A stretch of 36,859 nt of DNA, taken from positions 1-36,859 of the forward strand of contig CALFXX010000150.1 of the NCBI GenBank assembly GCA_937952975.1. The letters run 5' to 3'. Below are positions 14,912-22,617 of the stretch, piece by piece. Within the stretch, counting starts at the first letter, position 1. Each line of letters begins with the position of its first letter. A program made the translations under genes and the position numbers. This DNA comes from an uncultured Alcaligenaceae bacterium. GTDB taxonomy: Bacteria > Pseudomonadota > Gammaproteobacteria > Burkholderiales > Burkholderiaceae_B. Below the pieces are notes generated by a model. It saw nothing but the letters and a program-made list of their open reading frames with translations. It made no database searches and was not told where the DNA came from.

Positions 14912-15715
14912 ATGTCTTCAGTTTTATTGTACGAACAAGACGATTTAGGCGTTGTCACCCTGACGCTCAACCATCCTGAAACGCGCAACGCTTTAACTGG
15001 CACGGGCATTGTTGAGGCGATGCTTGAGGCCTGTCATCGCATTGAGTGCGACCCCTCGGTGCGCGCCGTGGTGATTACGGCCACGGGCACCATTTTTTCG
15101 TCGGGCGGCAAAATCGACGAGATGCAACGCCAGATCGGCCCAGAGTTTGGTAGCGAAGTGTTGCGCCAAGAGTATCGGCATGGCATTCAACGTTTGCCGC
15201 TGGCGATTCATCAGCTTGAAGTCCCAACCATTGCTGCGGTCAACGGCCCGGCCATTGGCGCAGGTTTTGATTTAACTTGCATGTGCGATCTGCGCATCGC
15301 CACCGATACTGCGACCTTTGCTGAAAGTTTTGTCAAAGTCGGAATCGTGGCAGGTGACGGTGGCGCTTGGTTTTTGCCACGCGTGATCGGTATGGCACGC
15401 GCAGCTGAGATGTCGTTTACGGGCGAGCCCATTGATGCCCAAACGGCGTTGAGCTGGGGGTTGGTGTCGCGTGTGGTGCCAGCCGCAGATCTGCTGAGCA
15501 CTGCGCACGCACTTGCGCGCAAGATGGCGGTGAATTCGCCATCGGTGATGCGTATGACCAAGCGCCTGTTGCGTGAAGGTCAGACGTCTTCGCTCTCAAA
15601 TCTGCTTGAGCTCTCGGCGGCGTATCAGGCCATTGCGCACAAAACGCCTGAGCATGCTGTGATCATCAAAGACTTTATGGATAAAAAAGCTGCGCGTAAA
15701 GCGCAGAAGGGCTAA
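14912..15715 (+). CDS. Enoyl-CoA hydratase/isomerase (crotonase) family protein
   Basis: Acts on a CoA thioester, probably hydrating or isomerising an enoyl-CoA. The 267 residues show the two oxyanion-hole segments, FSSGGKIDEM and NGPAIGAGFDL, followed by CDLRIATDTATFAESFVKVGIVAGDGGAWFLPR in outline. At the position of the second catalytic Glu of classical hydratases there is an Asp in the VAGDGG loop, and this substitution is common in proteobacterial paralogues whose substrates are unknown. The C-terminal MKRLLREG-like helix and lysine-rich tail are usual. It is co-transcribed with the tautomerase five bases upstream, which hints at degradation of an unsaturated or aromatic acid. Confidence 0.88.
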   Translation: MSSVLLYEQDDLGVVTLTLNHPETRNALTGTGIVEAMLEACHRIECDPSVRAVVITATGTIFSSGGKIDEMQRQIGPEFGSEVLRQEYRHGIQRLPLAIHQLEVPTIAAVNGPAIGAGFDLTCMCDLRIATDTATFAESFVKVGIVAGDGGAWFLPRVIGMARAAEMSFTGEPIDAQTALSWGLVSRVVPAADLLSTAHALARKMAVNSPSVMRMTKRLLREGQTSSLSNLLELSAAYQAIAHKTPEHAVIIKDFMDKKAARKAQKG

Positions 15716-15719
15716 ATGA

Positions 15720-15745
15720 TTGAGCGCTGAATTTTCGGCGCTCAA
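15720..15745. terminator. Hairpin after crotonase gene
   Basis: TTGAGCGC (15720-15727) pairs with GCGCTCAA (15738-15745) and the stem continues inward to about 11 pairs with a four-base loop. It starts four bases after the crotonase stop. No long T run follows, so as a terminator it would be weak or rely on the next hairpins. Confidence 0.55.
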
Positions 15746-15763
15746 CGAGTCTGCTCTTAAATC

Positions 15764-15790
15764 TTAAGCGCTAGGTCTGTTAGCGCTTAA
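15764..15790. terminator. Second hairpin in the crotonase-katG gap
   Basis: TTAAGCGCTA (15764-15773) and TAGCGCTTAA (15781-15790) are perfectly complementary over ten pairs with a seven-base loop. On the plus strand CCCTTTT follows, so it may end the tautomerase-crotonase transcript. Confidence 0.55.
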
Positions 15791-15796
15791 CCCTTT

Positions 15797-15835
15797 TCAG
15801 TCTTGAAGCGCTCATCACGAGCGCCTCAAGACTGA
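15797..15835. terminator. Third hairpin, next to the katG stop
   Basis: A long stem pairs 15797-15813 with 15819-15835, 16 of 17 positions matched, around a five-base loop. It lies five bases beyond the katG stop codon. The minus strand after it is A-rich rather than T-rich, so it may protect or process the katG mRNA end rather than act as a classical terminator. Confidence 0.55.
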
Positions 15836-15840
15836 GAGCG

Positions 15841-18039
15841 TCAGCTCAACCCGTAACGCCCTAAGTTCATCACTTTAGTCCACGCTGCAACAAAGTCACG
15901 CACGAAGCTTGCGTGTGCATCTGCGCTTGCATAGACCTCGGCAATTGCCCTGAGTTCTGCATTTGAACCAAACACCAGGTCAACCACCGTCGCAGTCCAT
16001 TTGACCTTGTCGCTGGTTCTGTCACGCCCCTCTAGCACCATCGAATCGTTTGCCGACTTTTGCCAAACGGTACGCATATCCAGAAGATTCACAAAGAAAT
16101 CTGTGCTGAGCGTTGCAGGTTTTTCAGTCAATACGCCCAACGTTGTTTGGCCGACATTAGCGCCTAAGGTGCGTAAGCCGCCAATCAGCACCGTCATTTC
16201 GGGGGCAGTCAGGGTCAGCAGGTTGGCGCGATCGACTAACAACTCTGCGGCAAACGCGCTGTGCTCGGGGCGCAGATAATTTCTGAAACCATCCGACGTT
16301 GGCTCAAGCACTGCAAATGACTCAATGTCGGTTTGGTCTTGTGTGGCATCCATACGGCCTGGCGTGAAGGGTACAACCACTGCTTGCCCCGCTTTGCTGG
16401 CAGCCTGTTCGATGGCTGCGCAACCACCCAGCACGATCAAATCGGCAAGTGATACACGTTTGCCGTCGGCCTGCGAACCGTTAAAGGCCGTTTGAACAGT
16501 CGTTAACACCGCTAACACTTTTGCCAACTCGGCGGGTTGATTGACCGGCCAGTCTTTTTGCGGGGCGAGGGCTAAGCGTGCGCCATCGGTGCCACCGCGT
16601 TTGTCACTGCCGCGAAAGGTGGCGGCCGAGGCCCAAGCCGTGCTGACCAGCTGCGAGATGGTCAAGCCTGAGGCCAGCAGTTTGCCTTTTAACGTAGCGA
16701 TGTCTTGCGCCTGAATCAATGGATGGTTGACCGCTGGCACGGGATCTTGCCAAATCAAGGGTTCGGCAGGTACGAGTGGGCCCAAGTAGCGCGCGATTGG
16801 TCCCATGTCTCTGTGGGTGAGTTTGAACCATGCGTGCGCAAACGCTTTGGCCAGTTCTTCAGGATGCGCAAGAAAGCGTCGTGAAATCTTTTCATAGGCC
16901 GGATCCATACGCAAAGACAGATCGGTCGTGAACATCATGGGTGCATGTTTTTTCGAGCCATCGTGAGCATCGGGCACCGTGCCGGCACTCGAGACCTCTT
17001 TTGGGGTCCATTGGTGGGCGCCGGCTGGGCTTTTTGTCAGGACCCACTCATAGCCAAACAGATTTTCAAGGTAGTTGTTATCCCACTTGATCGGATTGGT
17101 CGTCCAGGCGCCTTCTAACCCACTTGTGATGGCGTCTGCACCTGTGCCTGTGCCAAAGCTGTTTTTCCAGCCCAAGCCTTGCTCTTCGATTGTCGCAGCC
17201 TCTGGCTCTGGGCCCACATATTTGCCTGGGTCGGCCGCACCGTGCGCTTTGCCAAAGGCGTGCCCGCCTGCAATCAAGGCAACGGTTTCTTCATCGTTCA
17301 TGGCCATGCGTGCAAAGGTTTCGCGGATGTCACGCGCCGCAGCCAGGGGATCGGGCTTGCCGTTCGGGCCTTCAGGGTTGACGTAGATCAAGCCCATTTG
17401 CACCGCAGCTAAGGGGTTGGCAAGCTCCCGATCACCGGTGTAGCGTTCATCGGCTAGCCATTTACCTTCCGAGCCCCAGTAAATCTCTTGATCGGCGCTC
17501 CAGGTATCAGCGCGACCACCACCAAAGCCGACTGTTTTTAAGCCCATTGACTCAAGCGCAACATTGCCTGTCAAGATGAACAAGTCTGCCCACGAAAGTT
17601 TGTGACCATATTTTTGCTTGATCGGCCACAGCAGCCGCCGAGCTTTATCCAGATTGCCATTGTCGGGCCAACTATTTAAGGGGGCGAAGCGCTGAGCGCC
17701 CGAGCCCGCGCCGCCGCGGCCGTCTGCAATACGATAGGTGCCTGCACCGTGCCAAGCCATTCGAACAAAAAAGGGACCATAGTGCCCGTAGTCAGCTGGC
17801 CACCAGTCTTGCGAGTCAGTCATCAGCGCGTGCAGGTCTTGGATCACCGCAGCAAGGTCCAAGCTTTTAAAGGCCCGTGCGTAGTCAAAGCTTTCGCCGA
17901 GCGGATTCGAACCCGCATCTAAGGCGCGCAGCGGCTTCAGATTAAGTTGCTGTGGCCACCACTGGGCATTTGTTGCGCCGCCTGAAATGTGGTTTGGTTG
18001 GGTATCGCCTGAGAAAGGGCATTTTGCTTCGTTTGACAT
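15841..18039 (-). CDS. katG: Catalase-peroxidase
   Basis: Haem enzyme with both catalase and peroxidase activity, removing hydrogen peroxide in the cytoplasm. With the start at 18037-18039 it has 732 residues, normal for KatG. The distal side has Arg93, Trp96 and His97 in VRMAWHGAGTYR; Tyr219 (LIYVNPEGP) and Met245 (FARMAMND) would complete the Trp-Tyr-Met crosslink needed for catalase turnover; His260 in GGHAFGKAHG is the proximal haem ligand. The C-terminal half is the usual haem-free duplicated domain. GGGAG lies 7 bases ahead of the chosen ATG; an upstream in-frame start lacks this. No OxyR gene is nearby. Confidence 0.97.
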   Translation of the reverse strand: MSNEAKCPFSGDTQPNHISGGATNAQWWPQQLNLKPLRALDAGSNPLGESFDYARAFKSLDLAAVIQDLHALMTDSQDWWPADYGHYGPFFVRMAWHGAGTYRIADGRGGAGSGAQRFAPLNSWPDNGNLDKARRLLWPIKQKYGHKLSWADLFILTGNVALESMGLKTVGFGGGRADTWSADQEIYWGSEGKWLADERYTGDRELANPLAAVQMGLIYVNPEGPNGKPDPLAAARDIRETFARMAMNDEETVALIAGGHAFGKAHGAADPGKYVGPEPEAATIEEQGLGWKNSFGTGTGADAITSGLEGAWTTNPIKWDNNYLENLFGYEWVLTKSPAGAHQWTPKEVSSAGTVPDAHDGSKKHAPMMFTTDLSLRMDPAYEKISRRFLAHPEELAKAFAHAWFKLTHRDMGPIARYLGPLVPAEPLIWQDPVPAVNHPLIQAQDIATLKGKLLASGLTISQLVSTAWASAATFRGSDKRGGTDGARLALAPQKDWPVNQPAELAKVLAVLTTVQTAFNGSQADGKRVSLADLIVLGGCAAIEQAASKAGQAVVVPFTPGRMDATQDQTDIESFAVLEPTSDGFRNYLRPEHSAFAAELLVDRANLLTLTAPEMTVLIGGLRTLGANVGQTTLGVLTEKPATLSTDFFVNLLDMRTVWQKSANDSMVLEGRDRTSDKVKWTATVVDLVFGSNAELRAIAEVYASADAHASFVRDFVAAWTKVMNLGRYGLS

Positions 18040-18155
18040 GGTTGTCTCCCGTGTCGGTGAACTGCTCAGTCCAGTATGGGGCTTGATTGTGACAGTACCT
18101 AACAAATTTTTTTGATGACCCTTATTTTGCTCGTTTCAATTCGAGCGCAAAGCAG

Positions 18156-19340
18156 CTATCTGGGTTCAGTGGCAAAGTAAACCAGAGCGATGACAGGCAG
18201 GCAAAAGCCCATCCACGCACTGAGTGCCCAACCGCCTTGGGCAAAGCCCCAGGCCCCAACGGCCGAGCCCAGCGCGCCCCCTAAAAAGAAAGTGGCCATA
18301 AACATGCCGTTGAGTCGGCTACGAAATTCGGCTGGCAGTAAAAAGATGGCCCGCTGACCTAAGGCCAAGTTTGCCGAAACACCAAAGTCGAGCACGATTG
18401 CTGCAACAACTAACCAGGCAAGTGAGTAAGCTGAACCAAGATCCAAGAGCTCGGTCAGTAAAAAAGCGCTGGCTACGGCGAGCATTGCAAAAATTGTTGC
18501 GGGGCGACTCCAGCCTCTGTCGGCGACGCGACCCGTCAGCGGGGCTGCAACCGCCCCTGATACGCCTGCCAGCGCGAATAAGGCGATTCCGGCCTGAGAG
18601 AGATCGAAGACGGGACTTGCGAGCAGTAACGGCACCGTTGTCCAAAACAAGCTAAAGGCACCGAACAAACAGGAGTGATAAATCGCTCTGCGGCGCAGTA
18701 CGGGCTCTGTGACCATGAGCCGTAGCATTGAGCCGATGAGCGCGCCATAACCCATGGTTGAGCTGGGCCTGCGCTCTGGAAGCACCCGCGCTAAGAGAAT
18801 CAGTAGCAGCACCATGCAGCCCGCTGAGACGAAAAAAATCATGTGCCATGAGCTGAGCTGCGTTAAAAAACTTGCTACTGGCCGGGCTAGCATGATCCCC
18901 AGCATGAGCCCACTCATGACGTTGCCTATCGCCTGCCCACGCATGGCCGCCGGCGTCAGATGCGCTGCGAAGGGTACGATAATTTGCACGGCGACAGCGC
19001 CCAAGCCAATAAAGAGTGCCGCCACGAGAAATGGCACAGCCTGCGTCGAAACCCCTGCGCAAACGAGCGCTACGATGCATAACCCCAGGCTATAAAGGAT
19101 GAGGCGCTTGTTTTCGAATAAGTCAGCGAGTGGCACGATCAGCAGTAACCCCACGCCATAGCCGATTTGACCCATGGTCACGATGAGGCCGGCTGTTTGA
19201 GGTGATAGACCCAGCGAGGCCGCAATCGGCCCGATCAGCGGTTGTGCGTAATAAATATTTGCCACAATCAAGCCGCAAGCTGTGGCAAAGAGAAGTGTCA
19301 ACCAAGAGGGTAAGGCCGTTTGGGCCGTGTGTTGAGTCAT
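18156..19340 (-). CDS. MFS transporter, putative drug/metabolite efflux
   Basis: Twelve-segment inner-membrane carrier of the major facilitator superfamily, 394 residues from the ATG at 19338-19340. The segment-1 region ATACGLIVANIYYAQPLIGPIA and the loop LADLFENKRLI (a variant of the usual loop 2-3 motif GxLaDrxGrr) resemble the YnfM/arabinose-efflux-like group of proton antiporters. Substrate unknown. An earlier in-frame ATG at 19385 would overlap the sulfurtransferase gene; the chosen start leaves five bases after its stop, so the two are probably co-transcribed. Confidence 0.88.
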   Translation of the reverse strand: MTQHTAQTALPSWLTLLFATACGLIVANIYYAQPLIGPIAASLGLSPQTAGLIVTMGQIGYGVGLLLIVPLADLFENKRLILYSLGLCIVALVCAGVSTQAVPFLVAALFIGLGAVAVQIIVPFAAHLTPAAMRGQAIGNVMSGLMLGIMLARPVASFLTQLSSWHMIFFVSAGCMVLLLILLARVLPERRPSSTMGYGALIGSMLRLMVTEPVLRRRAIYHSCLFGAFSLFWTTVPLLLASPVFDLSQAGIALFALAGVSGAVAAPLTGRVADRGWSRPATIFAMLAVASAFLLTELLDLGSAYSLAWLVVAAIVLDFGVSANLALGQRAIFLLPAEFRSRLNGMFMATFFLGGALGSAVGAWGFAQGGWALSAWMGFCLPVIALVYFATEPR

Positions 19341-19345
19341 GAAGC

Positions 19346-20206
19346 TCAGCCAGTTTGTACTGGCATGTCTGGGGTGTTTGCCCATTCGTTCATCGAGTTG
19401 TCGTACACCGACCAGTTGGTAAACCCTAGCGTGTATAGAACAAAAGCGGTTGTTGTGGCAGCAATGCCACCCCCACAGTAATGGATGACCTGCTGCCCAG
19501 GTTGCAGGTCAAGTTGCTTGAGTCGTGCAGTCAACTCTTCTAATTCTTTGAACTCCCCAGTCTGTGGGTCGTAAAGGTCGGTCGCTGGCCAGCTGATGCT
19601 GTTTGGTATGCGCCCAGGTCGCCCATAGTGGGAGCCGCCTGTTCCTAAAAACTGTTCTTTTTTCAGTGCGTTCACAAGTACTTTTTGAGGATCAGTGATC
19701 GCCTCAGTGACTTCGGTTATGCCTGCTACGCGCTCGACTTTTGGTTCGGCTTTGTAATCGCTGGCCTTGACTGTGGGCTGTTCGGTGCTCAAGGCCATGC
19801 CAGACTTCACCCACAGGGCCAGTCCACCATTCAGAATCGAAATTTTTTGATGACCCATGGCGTGCAGTACAAACCAAATCCGCGTCACTACAGACAATTG
19901 CTGATGTCCGTAGAGCACTACGTGATCGTCGCGCTTGATGCCAAGCCGTTGCATCAAGCGATTAAACGTGTCGGGGCTGGGCGCAGTAAAGGAAAAGCGT
20001 GCACCGGGCTCAGAAAAATCTTGCTCCATACAGACGTGCTGCGCGCCAGGAATATGCCCCTTCAGATACTGAGCCCGACCACTCTCGATTTTTGAGGGCC
20101 CAACGGGCTGGGCATGCATATAGGTGGTGCAATCCAGGATTTTGATAGTGGGATCGTTGAGGTGTGCAGACAGCCATTCTGGCGTAACGATATTGGTTGA
20201 AGACAT
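19346..20206 (-). CDS. sseA: Sulfurtransferase, 3-mercaptopyruvate/thiosulfate type
   Basis: Two-domain rhodanese that moves sulfane sulfur from mercaptopyruvate or thiosulfate to an acceptor such as thiol or cyanide. The 286 residues comprise an inactive N-terminal rhodanese domain (about 5-140) and an active C-terminal one with Cys244 in the loop YCGGGIAAT (243-251). The loop is neither the classical CRKGVT of thiosulfate enzymes nor CGSGVT of mercaptopyruvate enzymes, though closer to the latter, so the substrate is uncertain. The ATG at 20204-20206 has GGA five bases before it; a TTG three codons upstream is less likely. Heads a small operon with the MFS gene. Confidence 0.85.
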   Translation of the reverse strand: MSSTNIVTPEWLSAHLNDPTIKILDCTTYMHAQPVGPSKIESGRAQYLKGHIPGAQHVCMEQDFSEPGARFSFTAPSPDTFNRLMQRLGIKRDDHVVLYGHQQLSVVTRIWFVLHAMGHQKISILNGGLALWVKSGMALSTEQPTVKASDYKAEPKVERVAGITEVTEAITDPQKVLVNALKKEQFLGTGGSHYGRPGRIPNSISWPATDLYDPQTGEFKELEELTARLKQLDLQPGQQVIHYCGGGIAATTTAFVLYTLGFTNWSVYDNSMNEWANTPDMPVQTG

Positions 20207-20297
20207 AAGGTCCAAGAGTCTAAAAAAAATTACTGCTTATAAGGTGTTTACCGAATTTGCTCGTAAAACCTCGCCGTTCAGGACGGGACGATATCGA

Positions 20298-21281
20298 CTA
20301 GTCAGCTTTCACATCAGCAGTCTTAATTAGCACACCCATTTTTTTGTATTCGTCTTCCAGATATTGACCAAATTGCGCTGGTTGATCGGCCACAGCCACG
20401 CCCGCAACTTGAGTAAACTTATCCTGAACATCCGAAAGCTTTAAGACTGACGCGACATCATCACGCCATTTTTGAGTGACTTCGGGTGACATGCCTGCGG
20501 GGCCAGATAGCCCATACCAAGTGCTCATTACGACCGATGGATACCCCTGCTCTGCTGTGGTGGGAACATCGGGTAGAGCCGCAATCCTTGACGTCGCCGC
20601 CACCCCAATTGGCCGGAGTTTTTCAGCCTTAATGTGCGGTAGCGTGCCAGTCGTGGTGTCAAAACTGTACGCAACCGAACCGCCAATCAAATCGAGCATG
20701 GCTCCAGCGCTTCCTTTGTAGGGCACATGGGTGACGTGCATGCCGGCTGCCAAGTTAAACATCTCGCCCGCGAGGTGCTGCGTCGAGCCTATCCCAGACG
20801 ATGCAAAGTTCAGTGAGCCGGGCTTGCTTTTTTCAAGCGTCACCAAGTCGCTCATCGACTTTGCTTGGACCTTCGGACCAATCACCAAAACGTTTGGAAA
20901 CGTAATGATCATTGTGATAGGGGTAAAGTCTTTCAGCGCATCATAGGGTGGGGCGATGAGGTGAGGCCCAATCGTAAACGTATTCGGGACACTGATCGTG
21001 ACGTTGTAACCATCTGGTGGGGATGTTGCGACGAGATTTGTTCCGATGTAGCCGCTAGCCCCGCTCTTGTTCTCGACGTAGACGGGTTGCCCCCACTTTT
21101 CACTCAGTTTCGAGGCGAGTAAGCGGGCAACCATATCGACACCACCGCCCGCCGGAAACGCGACGACGATGCGCACAGGCTTTGACGGGAACGTTTGCGC
21201 CGCAGTAGGAATTGAGAGACCAATACAGGTTAAGGCGAGAGCTAGTTTTGCCCACCTTTTTTGTGCTTGAGAAGCGGCCAT
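20298..21281 (-). CDS. Bug-family tripartite tricarboxylate transporter receptor
   Basis: Periplasmic solute receptor (327 aa) of the Bug/TctC family, very numerous in Bordetella and other Burkholderiales. A signal peptide covers roughly residues 1-28 ending in PTAAQ; the mature part opens with FPSKPVRIVVAFPAGGGVD, the family signature, and has the HVPYKGSAGAMLDLIGG loop that contacts carboxylates. No TctA/TctB membrane genes are nearby, as is common for orphan Bugs, which may share permeases or act as sensors. It starts five bases after the VOC gene stop and is surely co-transcribed. Ligand unknown; small organic acids are typical. Confidence 0.92.
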   Translation of the reverse strand: MAASQAQKRWAKLALALTCIGLSIPTAAQTFPSKPVRIVVAFPAGGGVDMVARLLASKLSEKWGQPVYVENKSGASGYIGTNLVATSPPDGYNVTISVPNTFTIGPHLIAPPYDALKDFTPITMIITFPNVLVIGPKVQAKSMSDLVTLEKSKPGSLNFASSGIGSTQHLAGEMFNLAAGMHVTHVPYKGSAGAMLDLIGGSVAYSFDTTTGTLPHIKAEKLRPIGVAATSRIAALPDVPTTAEQGYPSVVMSTWYGLSGPAGMSPEVTQKWRDDVASVLKLSDVQDKFTQVAGVAVADQPAQFGQYLEDEYKKMGVLIKTADVKAD

Positions 21282-21286
21282 TGTGC

Positions 21287-21682
21287 TTACTTGTTTCCGG
21301 CTTTAGCGATCGTGTCTGCTTCAAGAAGCTCTCCGACAATCCCATCCTTTGTGCGAAATTTAACCGGTAATTTTGCTGCCGTGCCGCTGATAATTTCAAT
21401 GCCAGGAAAGCTCTTGAGCATGGCTTCGTATTTGGCAGGGTCTTCGACCTCTAAACCAAAGTGGTGGATGCAAGGGCCCGCACCCGCAATGGTCGCTTCA
21501 GGAGACTCCTCACTTTCGTATTTCAGCAGCGTCAAATACATTACGCCATCGCTAAGATGACGAGAGATGTGGCCAACCGACTGAACAGTAGAAACGTACT
21601 TTAAGCCAAAGACGTTTTCATAAAGATCGGTTGCTGCTTGTAGATCGTCGACTTTAATTGCGATGTGGTTGATGCGAGTCAT
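21287..21682 (-). CDS. VOC-family protein (glyoxalase/epimerase fold)
   Basis: A 131-residue vicinal oxygen chelate protein. The start MTRINHIAIKVDDLQAATDLY resembles methylmalonyl-CoA epimerase and glyoxalase I; probable metal ligands are His6, His73 or His74 (CIHHFGLEVED) and Glu118 (VGELLE). AGGAG lies eight bases before the ATG. It is followed directly by the Bug receptor, so the pair may handle one compound: uptake by the receptor and isomerisation or ring chemistry by this protein. That link is inference. It is not closely similar to the other VOC protein in the window (2230-2613). Confidence 0.85.
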   Translation of the reverse strand: MTRINHIAIKVDDLQAATDLYENVFGLKYVSTVQSVGHISRHLSDGVMYLTLLKYESEESPEATIAGAGPCIHHFGLEVEDPAKYEAMLKSFPGIEIISGTAAKLPVKFRTKDGIVGELLEADTIAKAGNK

Positions 21683-21710
21683 GTCTGCGCTCCTGTTTAT
21701 GTTTGAAAGA

Positions 21711-21737
21711 TTTATAACATGCAGGTGCTGACAGCAA
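21711..21737 (-). promoter_or_regulatory. Predicted promoter of the VOC-Bug pair with palindrome
   Basis: On the minus strand an extended -10 (TGTTATAAA, 21711-21719) follows a TTGCTG -35 (21732-21737) with a 15-base spacer, about 29 bases before the start codon. The arms TGCTG and CAGCA (21726-21730 and 21732-21736) form an 11-base palindrome over the -35, a possible operator. Confidence 0.4.
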
Positions 21738-21831
21738 ACAAAACCTTAGGATGCTAGTTTTCGGTGCAGATTATCGCTTGCGCGCTAAGCGTAGACTTTA
21801 AGAATTTTTCTCCCCAAAAGTAATACATTGT

Positions 21832-21859
21832 TTTACATCTGGCGGAACCCAATGATAAA
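21832..21859 (+). promoter_or_regulatory. Possible promoter of the toxin-antitoxin pair
   Basis: TTTACA (21832-21837) and GATAAA (21854-21859) are separated by 16 bases and lie about 32 bases before the antitoxin GTG. The match to sigma-70 hexamers is moderate. Confidence 0.35.
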
Positions 21860-21891
21860 ACGGGTGACTGAATTGCGGGACGGAGTTTTCT

Positions 21892-22146
21892 GTGGAAATC
21901 GTACTAAAAAAGATGGGTAACAGCACGGCACTCGTGATGCCACCACCCGTATTGAAAGATCTGGGGTTGGGTGTTGGACATCACCTGACACTGAACACCA
22001 CACCCAACGGTAAGATCGTTCTGACTCCTAAGCGTAAGTATGTATTGGCCGACATGATTTCTCAGTGCGACTCAAAAGCGCCAATGCCTGCAGACCTTGC
22101 CTTGTGGGATGTTGCCCGTCCTGTCGGGCAAGAGGTGCAGTGGTGA
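21892..22146 (+). CDS. MazE/ChpS-type antitoxin
   Basis: An 84-residue antitoxin with an N-terminal AbrB/MazE swapped-hairpin DNA-binding domain (MEIVLKKMGNSTALVMPPPV, leading to LGLGVGHHLTL) and a C-terminal tail (CDSKAPMPADLALWDVARPV) like the segment with which ChpS and MazE wrap the toxin. It neutralises the toxin encoded next and should repress their shared promoter. Translation starts at GTG (21892-21894) with CGGAG six bases ahead. The stop TGA overlaps the toxin GTG by two bases (GTGA), the usual coupling for such pairs. A triple proline replaces the more usual IPxxI segment. Confidence 0.88.
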   Translation: MEIVLKKMGNSTALVMPPPVLKDLGLGVGHHLTLNTTPNGKIVLTPKRKYVLADMISQCDSKAPMPADLALWDVARPVGQEVQW

Positions 22147-22481
22147 AGGTTTTTGAGAGCGGAGATATCGTCAACGTTCCTCTGGATCCGACTGTCGGAC
22201 ATGAGCAGCGCGGTACTCGACCAGCCCTTGTGCTGACGACCAAAGAATTTAACAAGCTCGGTGACGTCTTAGTTGCTCCAATTACTCAAGGTGGTGATCA
22301 CGCGAGGTATGCGGGGTTTGCCGTTACTTTAATGGGTACCGGGTGCAAGACCCAAGGCGTTGCGCTCTTGAATAAGATACGCATGCTTGACCTCGCTGCG
22401 CGTAAAGCACGCAAGATTGAAAGTGTGCCTCAAGTCGTGCTCGATGATGCGCTAGAGCGACTGCAAGCCATCGTCGAATAG
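22143..22481 (+). CDS. MazF/PemK/ChpB-type endoribonuclease toxin
   Basis: A 112-residue ribosome-independent mRNA interferase. Family features are FESGDIVNVPLDPTVGHEQRG (split: GDIV-V start and the HEQRGTRPALVL loop with the catalytic Arg), VAPIT in the core strand, and GVALLNKIRMLDL with the conserved Arg-x-x-Asp. Translation starts at GTG 22143, overlapping the antitoxin stop; a longer reading from 22065 would lie inside the antitoxin gene and lacks family similarity. The pair sits directly upstream of the heat-shock groESL operon, with about 28 bases from its stop to the groES -35. No terminator is evident between them. Confidence 0.9.
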   Translation: MKVFESGDIVNVPLDPTVGHEQRGTRPALVLTTKEFNKLGDVLVAPITQGGDHARYAGFAVTLMGTGCKTQGVALLNKIRMLDLAARKARKIESVPQVVLDDALERLQAIVE

Positions 22482-22508
22482 TTTGATCGCTATATAATTC
22501 TTAGTCCT

Positions 22509-22537
22509 CTTGAAATCCCCAAAACAACCCTTATAAT
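22509..22537 (+). promoter_or_regulatory. groESL promoter with sigma-70 and sigma-32 features
   Basis: TTGAAA (22510-22515), a 16-base spacer and a perfect TATAAT (22532-22537) make a good sigma-70 promoter. The same -35 reads CTTGAAA (22509-22515), the sigma-32 consensus, with CCCTTAT (22528-22534) in the place of its CCCCAT -10. Heat induction through RpoH in addition to HrcA is therefore likely. Confidence 0.7.
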
Positions 22538-22563
22538 TAGCACTCGACCCCAGTGAGTGCTAA
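22537..22563. promoter_or_regulatory. CIRCE operator (HrcA binding site)
   Basis: TTAGCACTC (22537-22545), nine bases, then GAGTGCTAA (22555-22563): a perfect match to the CIRCE consensus. It begins at the last base of the -10 box, so bound HrcA would block transcription start. HrcA itself is not in the window. Confidence 0.97.
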
Positions 22564-22617
22564 CAACTCATGAAGGCGTTTTCCAACAACCTTAATTTTT
22601 TGTAACAGGAGTTCTAC

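Noticed and set aside
17903..17920. tRNA T-arm-like sequence (GGGTTCGAATCCGC read on the minus strand)
   Set aside because: It lies inside katG in the coding frame, and no anticodon arm or acceptor stem can be built around it.
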